NCBI RefSeq assembly: GCF_046159715.1
Contig: NZ_JBJXCT010000008.1
Location: forward strand, 28,031-92,030
Source of the DNA: Pampinifervens sp037481935
Lineage (GTDB): Bacteria; Aquificota; Aquificia; Aquificales; Aquificaceae
Direction of reading: 5' to 3'
Length of the DNA: 64,000 bases
The notes under the pieces were generated by a model. It was not told the origin of the DNA. It ran no database searches and saw only the letters and a list, made by a program, of their open reading frames with translations. Positions 46,645-55,772 of this stretch are shown here, piece after piece (positions within the stretch are counted from its first letter, which is position 1; each line of letters opens with the position of its first letter). Both the position numbers and the translations under genes were made by a program.

Positions 46645-48295
46645 AAGCATACCTCCTTATACAGTCGGCAAGGGCATATATCCTGTCTATTATCTGTTGA
46701 GATTCCTCCACATAATCTATAAGCCTGTTTATTGCCTCTTCAAGTCTGCTCTCTCTCATAAGCTGGATTATGTAATTACCATCTCTGTGATACTTTATAT
46801 GGGGTTCCTCTATTGCCTTGAAGAGGTTTATACACTCCTCTCCGTATTTTTTCATATCCTCAAGACCCACGGAATAATACCACTTACCAAGGGCGCACTG
46901 CGTGTGGTCCGCCAGAAACTCATACCTGCCCTGAACCAGGCTGTCGGTTACATTTTTCATAAAGTTTGCATGGTCCATTATGCGCTGAACTATGTTTATA
47001 TAATCCGCAAGTGCTGTGTCTTCCCTCTTTACATCCTTTATTTTCAGCATCCTGTCCCAGGAGTCTTTCAGCATTTCAAGTGTGTTCTTGGCAGTTTTCC
47101 CTGTAAGGTTAAGGATGTTTATTATTATGGAAAAGCTTTTTTGAAAGTCGTTCGTGTTGTGAGTTATGCTCTTATAGGTTTCAAGTATCTCCTTTGATAT
47201 GGCTTTCACATCGGATACGATGGCGTTTATTACATCTCTTACCTGCGTAGTGCTCTGTGCGGTTTTTTCAGCGAGCCTTCGCACTTCATCTGCAACGACC
47301 GCAAAACCCCTGCCTATCTCGCCAGCCCTTGCTGCTTCTATAGCGGCGTTGAGGGAAAGGAGGTTCGTCTGTTCTGATATTTCAAGAATGAGATTAAGAA
47401 CTTCCTCAGTTTCTCCTACTTTTGCCTCAGTCTTAATACTTGATTCCTTGAGAGTTTCAAGATTCTCAGCATTCTGGAGAGTTTTGTCTAGTATCTTACG
47501 GAGCACCTCTCTGATAAAGAACTCCAGCACAACCGCGATTGAGTAATTTCTTGCAGAGTTGTAATAAGAAAGGACAGTGTATAAAGACTGATTGTAGACC
47601 ACCTCCTTCTCAAGGAACCTTTCCCATGTAACATCCTTCCATGTAGTAAGGTAAGCCACCACCTCCCCCTTTGTGTTTGTAAGGGCGGACCTGTCGCTCT
47701 GTATAATAACTTCGCCAACTACGATGTCTGCATTTCTCTTTATCTCCCCAGGTTTTGTGCCTTTAAGAAGTTCCTTCACCCTTTCAGGGTCTTTATGAAA
47801 TATATGTATGGACTGACCTATAATGTTGCTGGAGTTTATTCTGTATCCATAGACCCTTTCTATTTCAGAAGAGAGCCTGTCTATTATCCTCTTCCCCGCA
47901 TTGTTTACGAAGAATATCCTGTTGCCTTCCCTTCCAGGCTTAAACTCGGTATCCGCAACATAAACCCCCTCATACTGCAGGTTTTCAATTATCTGCCATG
48001 CCATTCTGTTCTTATCTTCAAGCTCCTCGTATTCTTTGCGGAGCCTCTGTAGCTCTTCCTTGTGTGCCGCCTCAAGCTGGGAGATTCTCCTCTGAAGTTC
48101 GTCCCTCTCAGATTTTATCCTGTCCAGTTCTCCTCTTAGCTCTCCCGTAAGGGCTTCCTTTGAAGAGTTTTCCTCTTCAAGTTTCCTTAGCTTTTCAGAA
48201 AGCTCACCCATCCGCGACTCTCGGTCTTTTAGGCTTTTTCTGCATTCTTCAAGTTCTCTCTCTAGCTCTCTTATCCTTTTTCCTCCAAATATCAT
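46637..48295 (-). CDS. soluble chemoreceptor with PAS-like and CZB domains
   Basis: A 552-residue cytoplasmic receptor with no membrane helix: coiled coil (1-110), a PAS-like part (about 115-250, IENLQYEGVYVADTEFKP to YLTTWKDVTWE), a signalling hairpin with QTNLLSLNAAIEAARAGEIG near residue 315, and a C-terminal CZB zinc domain (about 435-500) with its Cys in DHTQCALGKWYY and His residues in MDHANFM and PHIKYH. CZB domains bind zinc and, in studied receptors, sense oxidants such as hypochlorous acid. Confidence 0.82.
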   Translation of the reverse strand: MIFGGKRIRELERELEECRKSLKDRESRMGELSEKLRKLEEENSSKEALTGELRGELDRIKSERDELQRRISQLEAAHKEELQRLRKEYEELEDKNRMAWQIIENLQYEGVYVADTEFKPGREGNRIFFVNNAGKRIIDRLSSEIERVYGYRINSSNIIGQSIHIFHKDPERVKELLKGTKPGEIKRNADIVVGEVIIQSDRSALTNTKGEVVAYLTTWKDVTWERFLEKEVVYNQSLYTVLSYYNSARNYSIAVVLEFFIREVLRKILDKTLQNAENLETLKESSIKTEAKVGETEEVLNLILEISEQTNLLSLNAAIEAARAGEIGRGFAVVADEVRRLAEKTAQSTTQVRDVINAIVSDVKAISKEILETYKSITHNTNDFQKSFSIIINILNLTGKTAKNTLEMLKDSWDRMLKIKDVKREDTALADYINIVQRIMDHANFMKNVTDSLVQGRYEFLADHTQCALGKWYYSVGLEDMKKYGEECINLFKAIEEPHIKYHRDGNYIIQLMRESRLEEAINRLIDYVEESQQIIDRIYALADCIRRYAYG

Positions 48296-49806
48296 GCCTT
48301 TACCTCCTTACATTCTCTTTCTATCAACTCATCAAGCAGTCTGAAAAGCTCAAAAGATGCCCGCTCCATACCTTCAAAGTTATTCTTTAGCTTTTCTGCG
48401 TTAAGGACTACCCTTCTCATCGGCTCATCCCCCTCAAGAAGCCTGAGGTTTTCCTCAATGTATCTATGAATGGCTTCATGTTTCTCTGACATATGGACAA
48501 ACTCAGGACACTTACTGAACTGCTCCATTCCTTCTGAATAATACCACTTTCCAAAGTTACAGCTTCTGTGGTCCACATAGAATTCCTTTCCCCGCCCGAA
48601 TCTGAATAGAGTTCTGTAAGAGTTGCTCTTAAAGACTATATGGTCAACCTTGTGCATGGCAAGGTTGAGAAACTTGCTGGTCTTTGAGATGCTGTTAGAC
48701 ATTTCATTTATCCTGTCAGAGAAAATTTCCATCTCTCTTGTGAGGATTTTTATGGAGTTTACTGCGTGGTCTACCTGCCTACTCACACTTTCTGCCCTTT
48801 CCATGGTGTTTTCTGCCTCTTGCCTGAGAGAGTTGAGCGTTTCCTGTATCTGAAAAGTCGCTTTCTGTGTTCTTTCTGCAAGCTTGCGGACTTCGTCCGC
48901 TACAACCGCAAAGCCTCTACCTGCTTCCCCTGCCCTCGCCGCCTCTATTGAGGCATTGAGTGCCAGAAGATTTGTTTGCTCTGCTATATCTCTTATCAGG
49001 CTGATGACATTCCCTACCCTCATAGTCTTTTCTACAAGAGAGTTTACCACCTCCATGGTATCCTCCGAGAGGCTTTTGAGCCCTTCTACTTCCTTAACCG
49101 TTGAACCAATTGAAGATTTCGTATCTTCTAAAGAGCTAAGAACCTTTCCCATTTCTTGCCTGAGGGTGTCTATTTCCTCAGAGGCTCTACGAAAGTCGTT
49201 TCTAAGGATTTCAAGGTTGTAGCTTATGCCGTTTCCGAGTTTACTGAATTCTTCCACCATGTGGAACAATCTTGCATAAAGCCAGCTCTTTTCCATACCT
49301 TCCAGAGCCTTTTGTATCCTTTTCGCAGTTGTTCGGAAAACACCCGGAAAGCCCGTATGAACCACCTTTCTGAAAAACTTGCCCTGCTGGGCGTATTCCA
49401 CCGCATAGACTATTTCTCTAAGAAAGGCTTCAACTATGTCCAAAAGGTAGTTGAGCTCTCTGACTGTCTCTCTCAGTTTCCCCTGCACGCCTGGCATATG
49501 TATCCTATCTTCAAGGTATCCCCTTACTGCCTGATGCAAAACTCTGCAAGCCTCCTTGAAAAACTGCTCTGCCTGAGCTTTTTCTTCTCTGAGCCTTTGA
49601 TTTTCCTCCTCCAGCTCCCTTTCTCTCCTGAGCTTTTGAGATAATATCTCTTCATCTTCAAAACATTTATCTTCAAGACTTCTCAGACGCCCTGCCAATG
49701 CTCTGAGCTCCTCCTCAATACCAAGACCAAGGTCGGGAAGTTCTGACTCCCTTCCCTCAAGCAGGTCCCTCAAATAACTTCTTACTTTCTGAAGTTCCTT
49801 TTTCAT
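48292..49806 (-). CDS. soluble chemoreceptor with CZB domain
   Basis: A 504-residue cytoplasmic receptor. The N-terminal 150 residues are coiled-coil; a middle region holds QQGKFFRKVVHTGFPGVFRT, which is shared with the receptor at 50323; the signalling hairpin has QTNLLALNASIEAARAGEAG near residue 285; a CZB domain near residue 410 carries VDHRSCNFGKWYYSEGM. The ATG at 49806 is chosen because GGAGGG precedes it and it follows the PAS gene stop by 2 nt. The shared segment suggests duplication of a common ancestor. Confidence 0.82.
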   Translation of the reverse strand: MKKELQKVRSYLRDLLEGRESELPDLGLGIEEELRALAGRLRSLEDKCFEDEEILSQKLRRERELEEENQRLREEKAQAEQFFKEACRVLHQAVRGYLEDRIHMPGVQGKLRETVRELNYLLDIVEAFLREIVYAVEYAQQGKFFRKVVHTGFPGVFRTTAKRIQKALEGMEKSWLYARLFHMVEEFSKLGNGISYNLEILRNDFRRASEEIDTLRQEMGKVLSSLEDTKSSIGSTVKEVEGLKSLSEDTMEVVNSLVEKTMRVGNVISLIRDIAEQTNLLALNASIEAARAGEAGRGFAVVADEVRKLAERTQKATFQIQETLNSLRQEAENTMERAESVSRQVDHAVNSIKILTREMEIFSDRINEMSNSISKTSKFLNLAMHKVDHIVFKSNSYRTLFRFGRGKEFYVDHRSCNFGKWYYSEGMEQFSKCPEFVHMSEKHEAIHRYIEENLRLLEGDEPMRRVVLNAEKLKNNFEGMERASFELFRLLDELIERECKEVKA

Positions 49807-49808
49807 GG

Positions 49809-50318
49809 CTAATCCCTCCACAGGGTCCATACCCACTCTTCGTAGGCTTTGTTGCCAAGCATCTCTTCAAGGAGTTTCTGACTTGATTGCATACCACCTG
49901 CCTTTTCTGCCTCAAGAAACCTCCTGTAAATCTCTTCTACTTTCCTTATTGCATCTCTGTTTGCCCTCCTTTTGTCACTCTGATAGCCTATTATCTGAGT
50001 TCCGCTTTCGTCCCAACTTGGGGTAACATGAGCAAAGACCCAGTAGTAAGAACCGTCCTTTGCCATGTTCTTAACATAACCCCAGAACTCCTTGCCCTGC
50101 TTAATGGTGTCCCACATGAGCTTAAAGACTATTCTGGGCATATCTGGATGCCTTATCACATTGTGAGGCTTACCTACAAGCTCCTCTTCGGTATAGCCTG
50201 CCACTTCGCAGAAGACTTCGTTGGCGTAGGTTATGACGCCCCTGGGGTCCGTCTTGGACACCAGAAACCTGTCCTCTGGCACCTCTCTCTCCCTGTTTAC
50301 TGGCGTTGGCCTCTCCAT
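49809..50318 (-). CDS. Aer-like PAS sensor protein
   Basis: A 169-residue protein with one PAS domain very like that of the redox receptor Aer: DPRGVITYANEVFCEVAGYT, then KPHNVIRHPDMPRIVFKLMW and FWGYVKNMAKDGSYYWVFA. The N-V-I-R-H-P-D-M-P segment and the Trp after it are typical of FAD-binding PAS domains. It has no signalling hairpin of its own; the gene just upstream encodes a membrane receptor with HAMP and hairpin. The two together look like Aer cut in two. The ATG at 50318 is chosen because GGAGG is close upstream. Confidence 0.82.
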   Translation of the reverse strand: MERPTPVNREREVPEDRFLVSKTDPRGVITYANEVFCEVAGYTEEELVGKPHNVIRHPDMPRIVFKLMWDTIKQGKEFWGYVKNMAKDGSYYWVFAHVTPSWDESGTQIIGYQSDKRRANRDAIRKVEEIYRRFLEAEKAGGMQSSQKLLEEMLGNKAYEEWVWTLWRD

Positions 50319-50322
50319 GTTT

Positions 50323-51759
50323 CTACCTCCCTTCAAGGTTTTTTATCAGATTATCAAACTCGTTGAACATCTTAGAGAGGTTTTCTTCAACCCTGTTAAA
50401 CTCCTCAAGTATTTCGTCCCTTCTTCTTATAAGCTCTTCAGCTGGATCTTCTTCCTTTAGAACCTCAAGGGCTTTCTCAATGTGCCTGTGGAAGCTATCA
50501 TGGTAGCCCTCAACCCTTCTGTATTCTTCATGGTCTCCAAACCTTTCCATGCCTTGCCCATAATACCACTGGGCGAAGGTGCAGCTCCTACTGTCTCTGT
50601 AAAAGCCAGTATCCACAAGGTTGTATATGCAGAAATAGGCGCTATGCTTAAAGATTATGAGGTCAAGCTTGTTTGCGGTTATGTTGAGAACATCTTCTAT
50701 CAGGCTTGCATGTCTTGAAGTGCCTTCGGCGCTCCTGCTGAAGGTCTCTATAACATTTTTTAATGACTCCACCTCTTTTGATGACTCCTTTACGCTACTC
50801 ACCACCTCTCTGGACTTTTCAAGGGTTGTCTGAACCTCTTCCTGTATGCTGGTGAGTATGTTTGCAACTTCTTCTGTCGCCTTCTGTGTTCTCTCCGCAA
50901 GCCTGCGCACCTCATCCGCCACGACGGCAAAGCCTCTACCCTGCTCTCCAGCCCTTGCTGCTTCTATTGCAGCGTTTAGTGCAAGGAGGTTTGTCTGCTC
51001 CGCCACCTCCCTTATGAGCTCTATTATACCCACCACATTTTTTGCCCTTTCCGCAAGCCCTGTGATGCTTCTGCTCTCCTCTTCAACGCTCTTTACCACG
51101 CTCACAAAACCCCTTGAAACCTCTTCAAGAAGCTGGACCCCCTTCTTGGATAAATCTGAGGTTTTCTGGCTTTCCACACTTATGTTCTTTGCCTTCTCCA
51201 CGCTTCTGAGGAGGTCGTGGTATATAACCTCAAGGCTTGAGGCAATACCGCCTCCCAGCTGGCCAAGCTGTGCGTTTAGTTCTATTCTCTTTTTCAGCTC
51301 TGCATCCTCTCTCATATCATGCAGGGGCTTTTTGAGAGCCTGAGCGGTCTGCTTAAACACCCCAGGAAAACCAGTATCCACCACAGGCCTAAAAAACTTA
51401 CCCTGAGCTGCATACTCTATGGGGAACCTTATCTCCCTGAGGAAAGTCTCCACCACATCAAGAAAGTAGTTGAGGTTCTTCGCCATCCTTTTAAGCTCTC
51501 CCTCATCCTTCAGGAGAACAACTCTGTCATCCAGCTTACCCCTGGACGCTTCCTCAAGAAGAAGGGCTATACGGTGTATGGTGCTTTTTGCATGCCCTAC
51601 GTTTACAAAGATTATCCATGCCAGGATGAAGTTGGCAATATTTAAAACTCTTATGGTCTCAAAGCCGTACTTGTAAAACTCCACACCGAGAGCCACAGCA
51701 AAGAGAAGTATGGAAGCTATGTTGGCATACTGAACCTTGTCAAGACTGCTCCACTTCAT
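50323..51759 (-). CDS. membrane chemoreceptor with HAMP and CZB, Aer-like partner
   Basis: A 478-residue receptor with two closely spaced N-terminal helices (residues 12-30 and 37-54) and almost no periplasmic part, the layout of Aer. HAMP (about 55-110) is followed by AAQGKFFRPVVDTGFPGVFK, the signalling hairpin (QTNLLALNAAIEAARAGEQG near residue 258) and a CZB domain near residue 385 with RSCTFAQWYYGQGM. It stops 4 nt before the Aer-like PAS gene. With no outside sensor domain it should read internal signals, likely delivered by that PAS protein. Confidence 0.85.
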   Translation of the reverse strand: MKWSSLDKVQYANIASILLFAVALGVEFYKYGFETIRVLNIANFILAWIIFVNVGHAKSTIHRIALLLEEASRGKLDDRVVLLKDEGELKRMAKNLNYFLDVVETFLREIRFPIEYAAQGKFFRPVVDTGFPGVFKQTAQALKKPLHDMREDAELKKRIELNAQLGQLGGGIASSLEVIYHDLLRSVEKAKNISVESQKTSDLSKKGVQLLEEVSRGFVSVVKSVEEESRSITGLAERAKNVVGIIELIREVAEQTNLLALNAAIEAARAGEQGRGFAVVADEVRRLAERTQKATEEVANILTSIQEEVQTTLEKSREVVSSVKESSKEVESLKNVIETFSRSAEGTSRHASLIEDVLNITANKLDLIIFKHSAYFCIYNLVDTGFYRDSRSCTFAQWYYGQGMERFGDHEEYRRVEGYHDSFHRHIEKALEVLKEEDPAEELIRRRDEILEEFNRVEENLSKMFNEFDNLIKNLEGR

Positions 51760-51768
51760 GAAAACCTC

Positions 51769-53697
51769 CTAAAATACTCCTACTGTTCTTCTTATCAAAC
51801 CCACAGGGTCAAGGATAAGAACTATGCTTCCATCCCCTGTTATGGTGGCGCCTGATATACCTTCTATGTCTCCAAAGAGCTTCCCCAAAGGCTTTATGAC
51901 CACCTCTTCGTCACCGAGAAGGTCCTCCACTGCAAGGGCAACCCTTCTATTGCCTATAAGGCAAACTACTATGTAGCCTATCTTGTTCATTGGTATGCCG
52001 AGTATTTCACCGAGACTGAAAAGGGGGATGGTGCTCTCCCTTAGTATGAGCACATCTTCTCCAGACACCTGAGAAATTATCGCATCATCACCGCTGACTA
52101 TTTCAAGCACAGAGTATATTGGTATGGAGAAGAGCCTTCCGCCGATGCTGACTAGAAGGGACTTTATTATTCCAACGGTGAGGGGGAAGCTCATTACCAC
52201 CCTTGTCCCCTTACCCCTCTCGCTCCAGACGTCCACTGTTCCCCTGAAGTTTATAACAGTGTTCATAACCACATCCATACCAACGCCCCTGCCTGAGACT
52301 TCGGATACCTTATCCGCCGTAGAGAAGCCAGGGCTGAATACGAGAGAGAGGAGCTCCTTCTCCGTCATCTTGTCTGCTCTTTCGGGCGTTATTATTCCCT
52401 TCTCTATGGCCTTTCTCTTTACCTTCTGCACATCTATACCTCTTCCATCGTCCTCAATGGATATAAAGACCCTGTCCCCTTGATAGTATGCCTTGAGCTT
52501 TAATTTACCCGTTCTGGGCTTCCCAAGCCTTTCCCTTTCTTCCACAGGCTCAATGCCGTGGTCAATGCTGTTTCTAAGGAGGTGTATGAGTGGCTCTTCA
52601 AGTTTTTCTATAAGAGATTTGTCCATTTCCGTGTCCTCACCCTCCACTATCAGCTGGACTTCTTTCCCGAGAAGTCTTGATAGGTCTCTGACCACTCTGG
52701 GAAACTTCTGGAAAAGCTTTTTCACGGGCTGCATTCTTGTCTTCATTACCGCAAGCTGAAGGTCACCCACTATCCTGTCAATAGAAGAAACCACAGTCTC
52801 CAGCTCTTCAACGGACCTTGACTGGTATTCCTCTGATAAAAACTGAATGGTTTTAAGAAGTCTGTTCCTTTCGAGCACCAGCTCCCCCACAAGATTCATG
52901 AGGTTTTCTATCTTCTGCACATCAATACGAAGAACACGTTCTACCTCTTCCTCTTTCTTACCTTCTCGCCTTTCCTGAGGCTTTTCCTCTTCTACTGCGC
53001 TCGTTTTTACAGAGCTCTGAGTTTCCTGAGTGGCTGACTCCACCGCCTTCTCCTCCAAAAGCCCTTCGCCAGCGTACAGCATCATAATCCTGTCTGCCTC
53101 CTCCTCTATTTCCTTTGCTATTTCCTCTGGCAGAGCCGGCTTTTTAAGGAGGCTGTCCAGGGCATCTATGAGCTCCTGAGGTCTTTTGTCTGGTGGCATA
53201 AGAACAATTTCCTCAAGTATATCTTCTATGGACCTCCCCTTAAGGTGAGAAAGCCCATATTTATCTAGGAGGTCTTCAAGGGAGTGTTTTTGTTCTGGTA
53301 TCTTTTCTCTTTCACCCTGCAGTATTGACAAGAGCATGCTTATAAGTTCCTCATCTGTTCTGGCTTCCTCACCCTTTGAGTAAAGGGAAAGGGCTTCCCC
53401 TATAAAGTCAACAGCCTTAAGAATCGCATCACCTATGTCCCGGTTAAAGGCAAGTTCACCGCTTCTGAGTTTGCCAAGCACATCCTCCGCTCTGTGGGCT
53501 ACCTCCACTATGGCTGACAGCCCAAGAAAGCCTGCACCCCCCTTTATGGTATGCATGCTTCTGAAGGCTGAGTTTATCAGCTCAGAGTTCCTGGGGTCTT
53601 TCTCAAGTTCCAGAATTATATGTTCAAGGCTGTCAAGATGCTCTCTGGCTTCTATCACAAACTCTTCAAATATCTCTCTCATTTCCTCGGGTATCAT
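51769..53697 (-). CDS. cheA: chemotaxis histidine kinase CheA
   Basis: A 642-residue kinase. P1 has the phosphorylated His49 in RSMHTIKGGAGFLG; the spacer region (about 110-255) includes helical segments but no clear P2; P3 (dimerisation) starts near residue 255; P4 (ATP binding) shows LLRNSIDHGIEP, IEDDGRGID and FSPGFSTADKVSEVSGRGVG; P5 is CheW-like (VGIIKSLLVSIGGRLFSIPI onward). It phosphorylates CheY and CheB. It overlaps cheV by 4 nt. Confidence 0.95.
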   Translation of the reverse strand: MIPEEMREIFEEFVIEAREHLDSLEHIILELEKDPRNSELINSAFRSMHTIKGGAGFLGLSAIVEVAHRAEDVLGKLRSGELAFNRDIGDAILKAVDFIGEALSLYSKGEEARTDEELISMLLSILQGEREKIPEQKHSLEDLLDKYGLSHLKGRSIEDILEEIVLMPPDKRPQELIDALDSLLKKPALPEEIAKEIEEEADRIMMLYAGEGLLEEKAVESATQETQSSVKTSAVEEEKPQERREGKKEEEVERVLRIDVQKIENLMNLVGELVLERNRLLKTIQFLSEEYQSRSVEELETVVSSIDRIVGDLQLAVMKTRMQPVKKLFQKFPRVVRDLSRLLGKEVQLIVEGEDTEMDKSLIEKLEEPLIHLLRNSIDHGIEPVEERERLGKPRTGKLKLKAYYQGDRVFISIEDDGRGIDVQKVKRKAIEKGIITPERADKMTEKELLSLVFSPGFSTADKVSEVSGRGVGMDVVMNTVINFRGTVDVWSERGKGTRVVMSFPLTVGIIKSLLVSIGGRLFSIPIYSVLEIVSGDDAIISQVSGEDVLILRESTIPLFSLGEILGIPMNKIGYIVVCLIGNRRVALAVEDLLGDEEVVIKPLGKLFGDIEGISGATITGDGSIVLILDPVGLIRRTVGVF

Positions 53698-54650
53698 AGT
53701 TTTCCACCTCCTGCCCTCTCCACGAGCTCAAGCATCTCCTTTGCGTCAAACTTCACAAGGTATGCATCAGCTCCCACGCTCAGAGCCTTCTGTTTGTTGG
53801 CTTCGTCAGACAGGGTTGTGTTTACTATCACTGGCAGGTGCATGAGGCCTGGTGTTTCCTTTATTTTCCTCGCGAAAGTAAGACCATCCATGCGGGGCAT
53901 CTCAATATCTGTAAACACAACCTGCACATAGTCCTTTATGTTTCTGTTCTCCGATTTTGCCCTTTCAAGAAGCTCGTTAAGCTTCTCCCAAGCTTCAAGA
54001 CCGTCCTCGCAGGCTATGACAGTATGCCCTGCACTTTCCATAGTATCGCTTATTATCTTTCTTGCCACTGCAGAATCCTCAGCGAGGAGCACAGTGTAAT
54101 GCTTTGTCTCTCTCTGGGCAATTTCCTTCGCCTCCATTTCTCCGAATACCTTGAGAAGACCCATGTCATGAAGTATGCCCTCAAAATCCAGTATGAGGAG
54201 CATTCCCTCTTCCGTGTCCACAATCCCGGTTATCCTGCCGCCCAGCTTGAGATTCAGAACTTCTGGAGGCTTTTTAATGTCCGCCCAGGATATACGCATT
54301 ATCCTCTTGGCGTCGTGCACTACAACCCCAACCTTTTCCCTGAGGAATTCAAGATGCAGTAGATACTTTCTCCTCTCTGGAGGTTCAGGTATACCCATCC
54401 ACCTTGCCAGACTCACCACGGGTATCAGCTCTCCTCTAACCTCCGCCATACCTTCCACAAACTCTGGCATGTTGGGGACCCTTGTTATCTCAGGAAGCCT
54501 GAGAACCTCTCTCACCTTTGCCACGTTCACGCCCAGTATCCACTGATAGAGCCCTTCTGGTCTGTCCTCATAAATTCTGAAGTTAACTATTTCAAGCTCG
54601 TTTGCCCCTGTCCTGAGTATCTCTGGCATTGCGTAGGTGTCCATTTTCAC
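53694..54650 (-). CDS. cheV: chemotaxis protein CheV (CheW plus receiver)
   Basis: A 318-residue protein: a CheW-like domain (residues 10-165; FRIYEDRPEGLYQWILGVNV, AEVRGELIPVVSLARWMG) followed by a receiver domain (about 190-315; LLAEDSAVARKII, phosphorylated Asp in VVFTDIEMPRMDG near residue 245, VKFDAKE). CheV couples receptors to CheA and damps the signal when phosphorylated. It lies between the mini receptor-tip gene and cheA with overlaps on both sides. Confidence 0.93.
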   Translation of the reverse strand: MKMDTYAMPEILRTGANELEIVNFRIYEDRPEGLYQWILGVNVAKVREVLRLPEITRVPNMPEFVEGMAEVRGELIPVVSLARWMGIPEPPERRKYLLHLEFLREKVGVVVHDAKRIMRISWADIKKPPEVLNLKLGGRITGIVDTEEGMLLILDFEGILHDMGLLKVFGEMEAKEIAQRETKHYTVLLAEDSAVARKIISDTMESAGHTVIACEDGLEAWEKLNELLERAKSENRNIKDYVQVVFTDIEMPRMDGLTFARKIKETPGLMHLPVIVNTTLSDEANKQKALSVGADAYLVKFDAKEMLELVERAGGGKL

Positions 54651-54922
54651 TCCTCCCTTTTCATACCTGACACCTCATTTTCTATATCTCTCAGCACCGC
54701 TTTCATTTCCCCCGCTATCTTGTTGGAAGTCTCCGCCAGTTTTCTGAATTCTGCAGCCACAACGGAAAAGCCCTTACCCATCTCCCCTACCCTTGCGGCT
54801 TCAATGACCGCATTGAGGGCAAGAAGGTTTGTCTGCTTTGCTATGCGAGTGAGATTGTCAGAAAGCTCTCTTATCTTCTCCAACTGCTCCAGAAGTCTCT
54901 CCAGGGCCTCCGACTTTTCCAT
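54647..54922 (-). CDS. stand-alone chemoreceptor signalling tip (91 residues)
   Basis: A 91-residue protein made of nothing but the kinase-control hairpin of a receptor: helix, AKQTNLLALNAVIEAARVGE, then MGKGFSVVAAEFRKLAETSN and a second helix. An AGGAGGTG site lies 6 nt before its ATG, so it is a real translated gene although it overlaps the end of the longer receptor by 65 nt. It differs from the local receptors at normally fixed places (AVIEAARVGEMGKGFSVVAAEF for ASIEAARAGEQGRGFAVVADEV). It could join arrays and change CheA output. No sensor or membrane part exists. Confidence 0.8.
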   Translation of the reverse strand: MEKSEALERLLEQLEKIRELSDNLTRIAKQTNLLALNAVIEAARVGEMGKGFSVVAAEFRKLAETSNKIAGEMKAVLRDIENEVSGMKREE

Positions 54923-55769
54923 GACACACCTCCTGGGTTATTTTTTCAAGTTCTTCTATGTATTCCTTCATGCTTTTCATAAGCCCCTCGTAAACTTCCT
55001 TTACAGCCTTGAGCCTGTCCTCTATTATCTCCAGTATGGTTCTTGTATCATCTGAAGTATCCTTGAGAGACTTTATGTCTTCAAGGCCAATCTCTATCTT
55101 TTCAGCTATGTTTCTTATACCATCTCTTATCTCTTTCAGATTCCTGCTTATGTCTTTTGCAGACTCCATGGACTTCTGTGCAAGCTTGCGAACCTCGTCT
55201 GCTACCACTGCAAAGCCCCTTCCCTGCTCACCAGCTCTTGCAGCTTCTATGGAAGCATTGAGGGCAAGGAGGTTTGTCTGCTCTGATATGCCTTCTATTA
55301 TTCTTGTTATGTTTTCTATGTATTTTGATTTCTCTCTTAGCTCGTCGGTCAGTTGTTTCATGTTGTACATGTCCTGAGTTTCTTCTTCCAGCTTCTTAAA
55401 CATGTATCCTATGAGCTCAAGCCCATTTATAAGTGTTCTGTAAACGTCCTCAAACTCCTTAAGAGTCTCTTCAAAGGTTTCCCTCATGTGTTGAGCCCTT
55501 TCAAGGATAGGATTAAGTGTCTCCGTAAGGTCTGGAAGGAACTCTTCTGCTTGCTTTCTTTCTTCTACCTTCCTGAATATGCTGACACCTTCAGAAATTT
55601 TTACCTCTTCACCCTCTGGTCCTTTTTCAAAAATTACCTCCCCATCCAGCTCCACCCTTACGCCTTCTGAAACATGGTTAAGGGCAAGTTCATAGAGGGC
55701 GGCTTTCCTTTTGAGTTTTTCCAGTTCATCCTTCAGCCTTTCCTCTTCCTTTTCTCTCTTCCAAAACAT
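54858..55769 (-). CDS. soluble chemoreceptor-like protein
   Basis: A 303-residue protein without membrane helices: an N-terminal coiled coil (1-40), a small PAS-like or beta part (ALNHVSEGVRVELDGEVIFE to about residue 75), a helical part (80-140), then a signalling hairpin with QTNLLALNASIEAARAGEQG near residue 170 and a long helical end. The last 22 residues overlap the mini receptor-tip gene. It is shorter than usual receptors and lacks HAMP and a clear ligand domain. It lies next to cheY. Confidence 0.8.
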   Translation of the reverse strand: MFWKREKEEERLKDELEKLKRKAALYELALNHVSEGVRVELDGEVIFEKGPEGEEVKISEGVSIFRKVEERKQAEEFLPDLTETLNPILERAQHMRETFEETLKEFEDVYRTLINGLELIGYMFKKLEEETQDMYNMKQLTDELREKSKYIENITRIIEGISEQTNLLALNASIEAARAGEQGRGFAVVADEVRKLAQKSMESAKDISRNLKEIRDGIRNIAEKIEIGLEDIKSLKDTSDDTRTILEIIEDRLKAVKEVYEGLMKSMKEYIEELEKITQEVCHGKVGGPGETSGAVGEDKRAF

Positions 55770-55772
55770 CTT

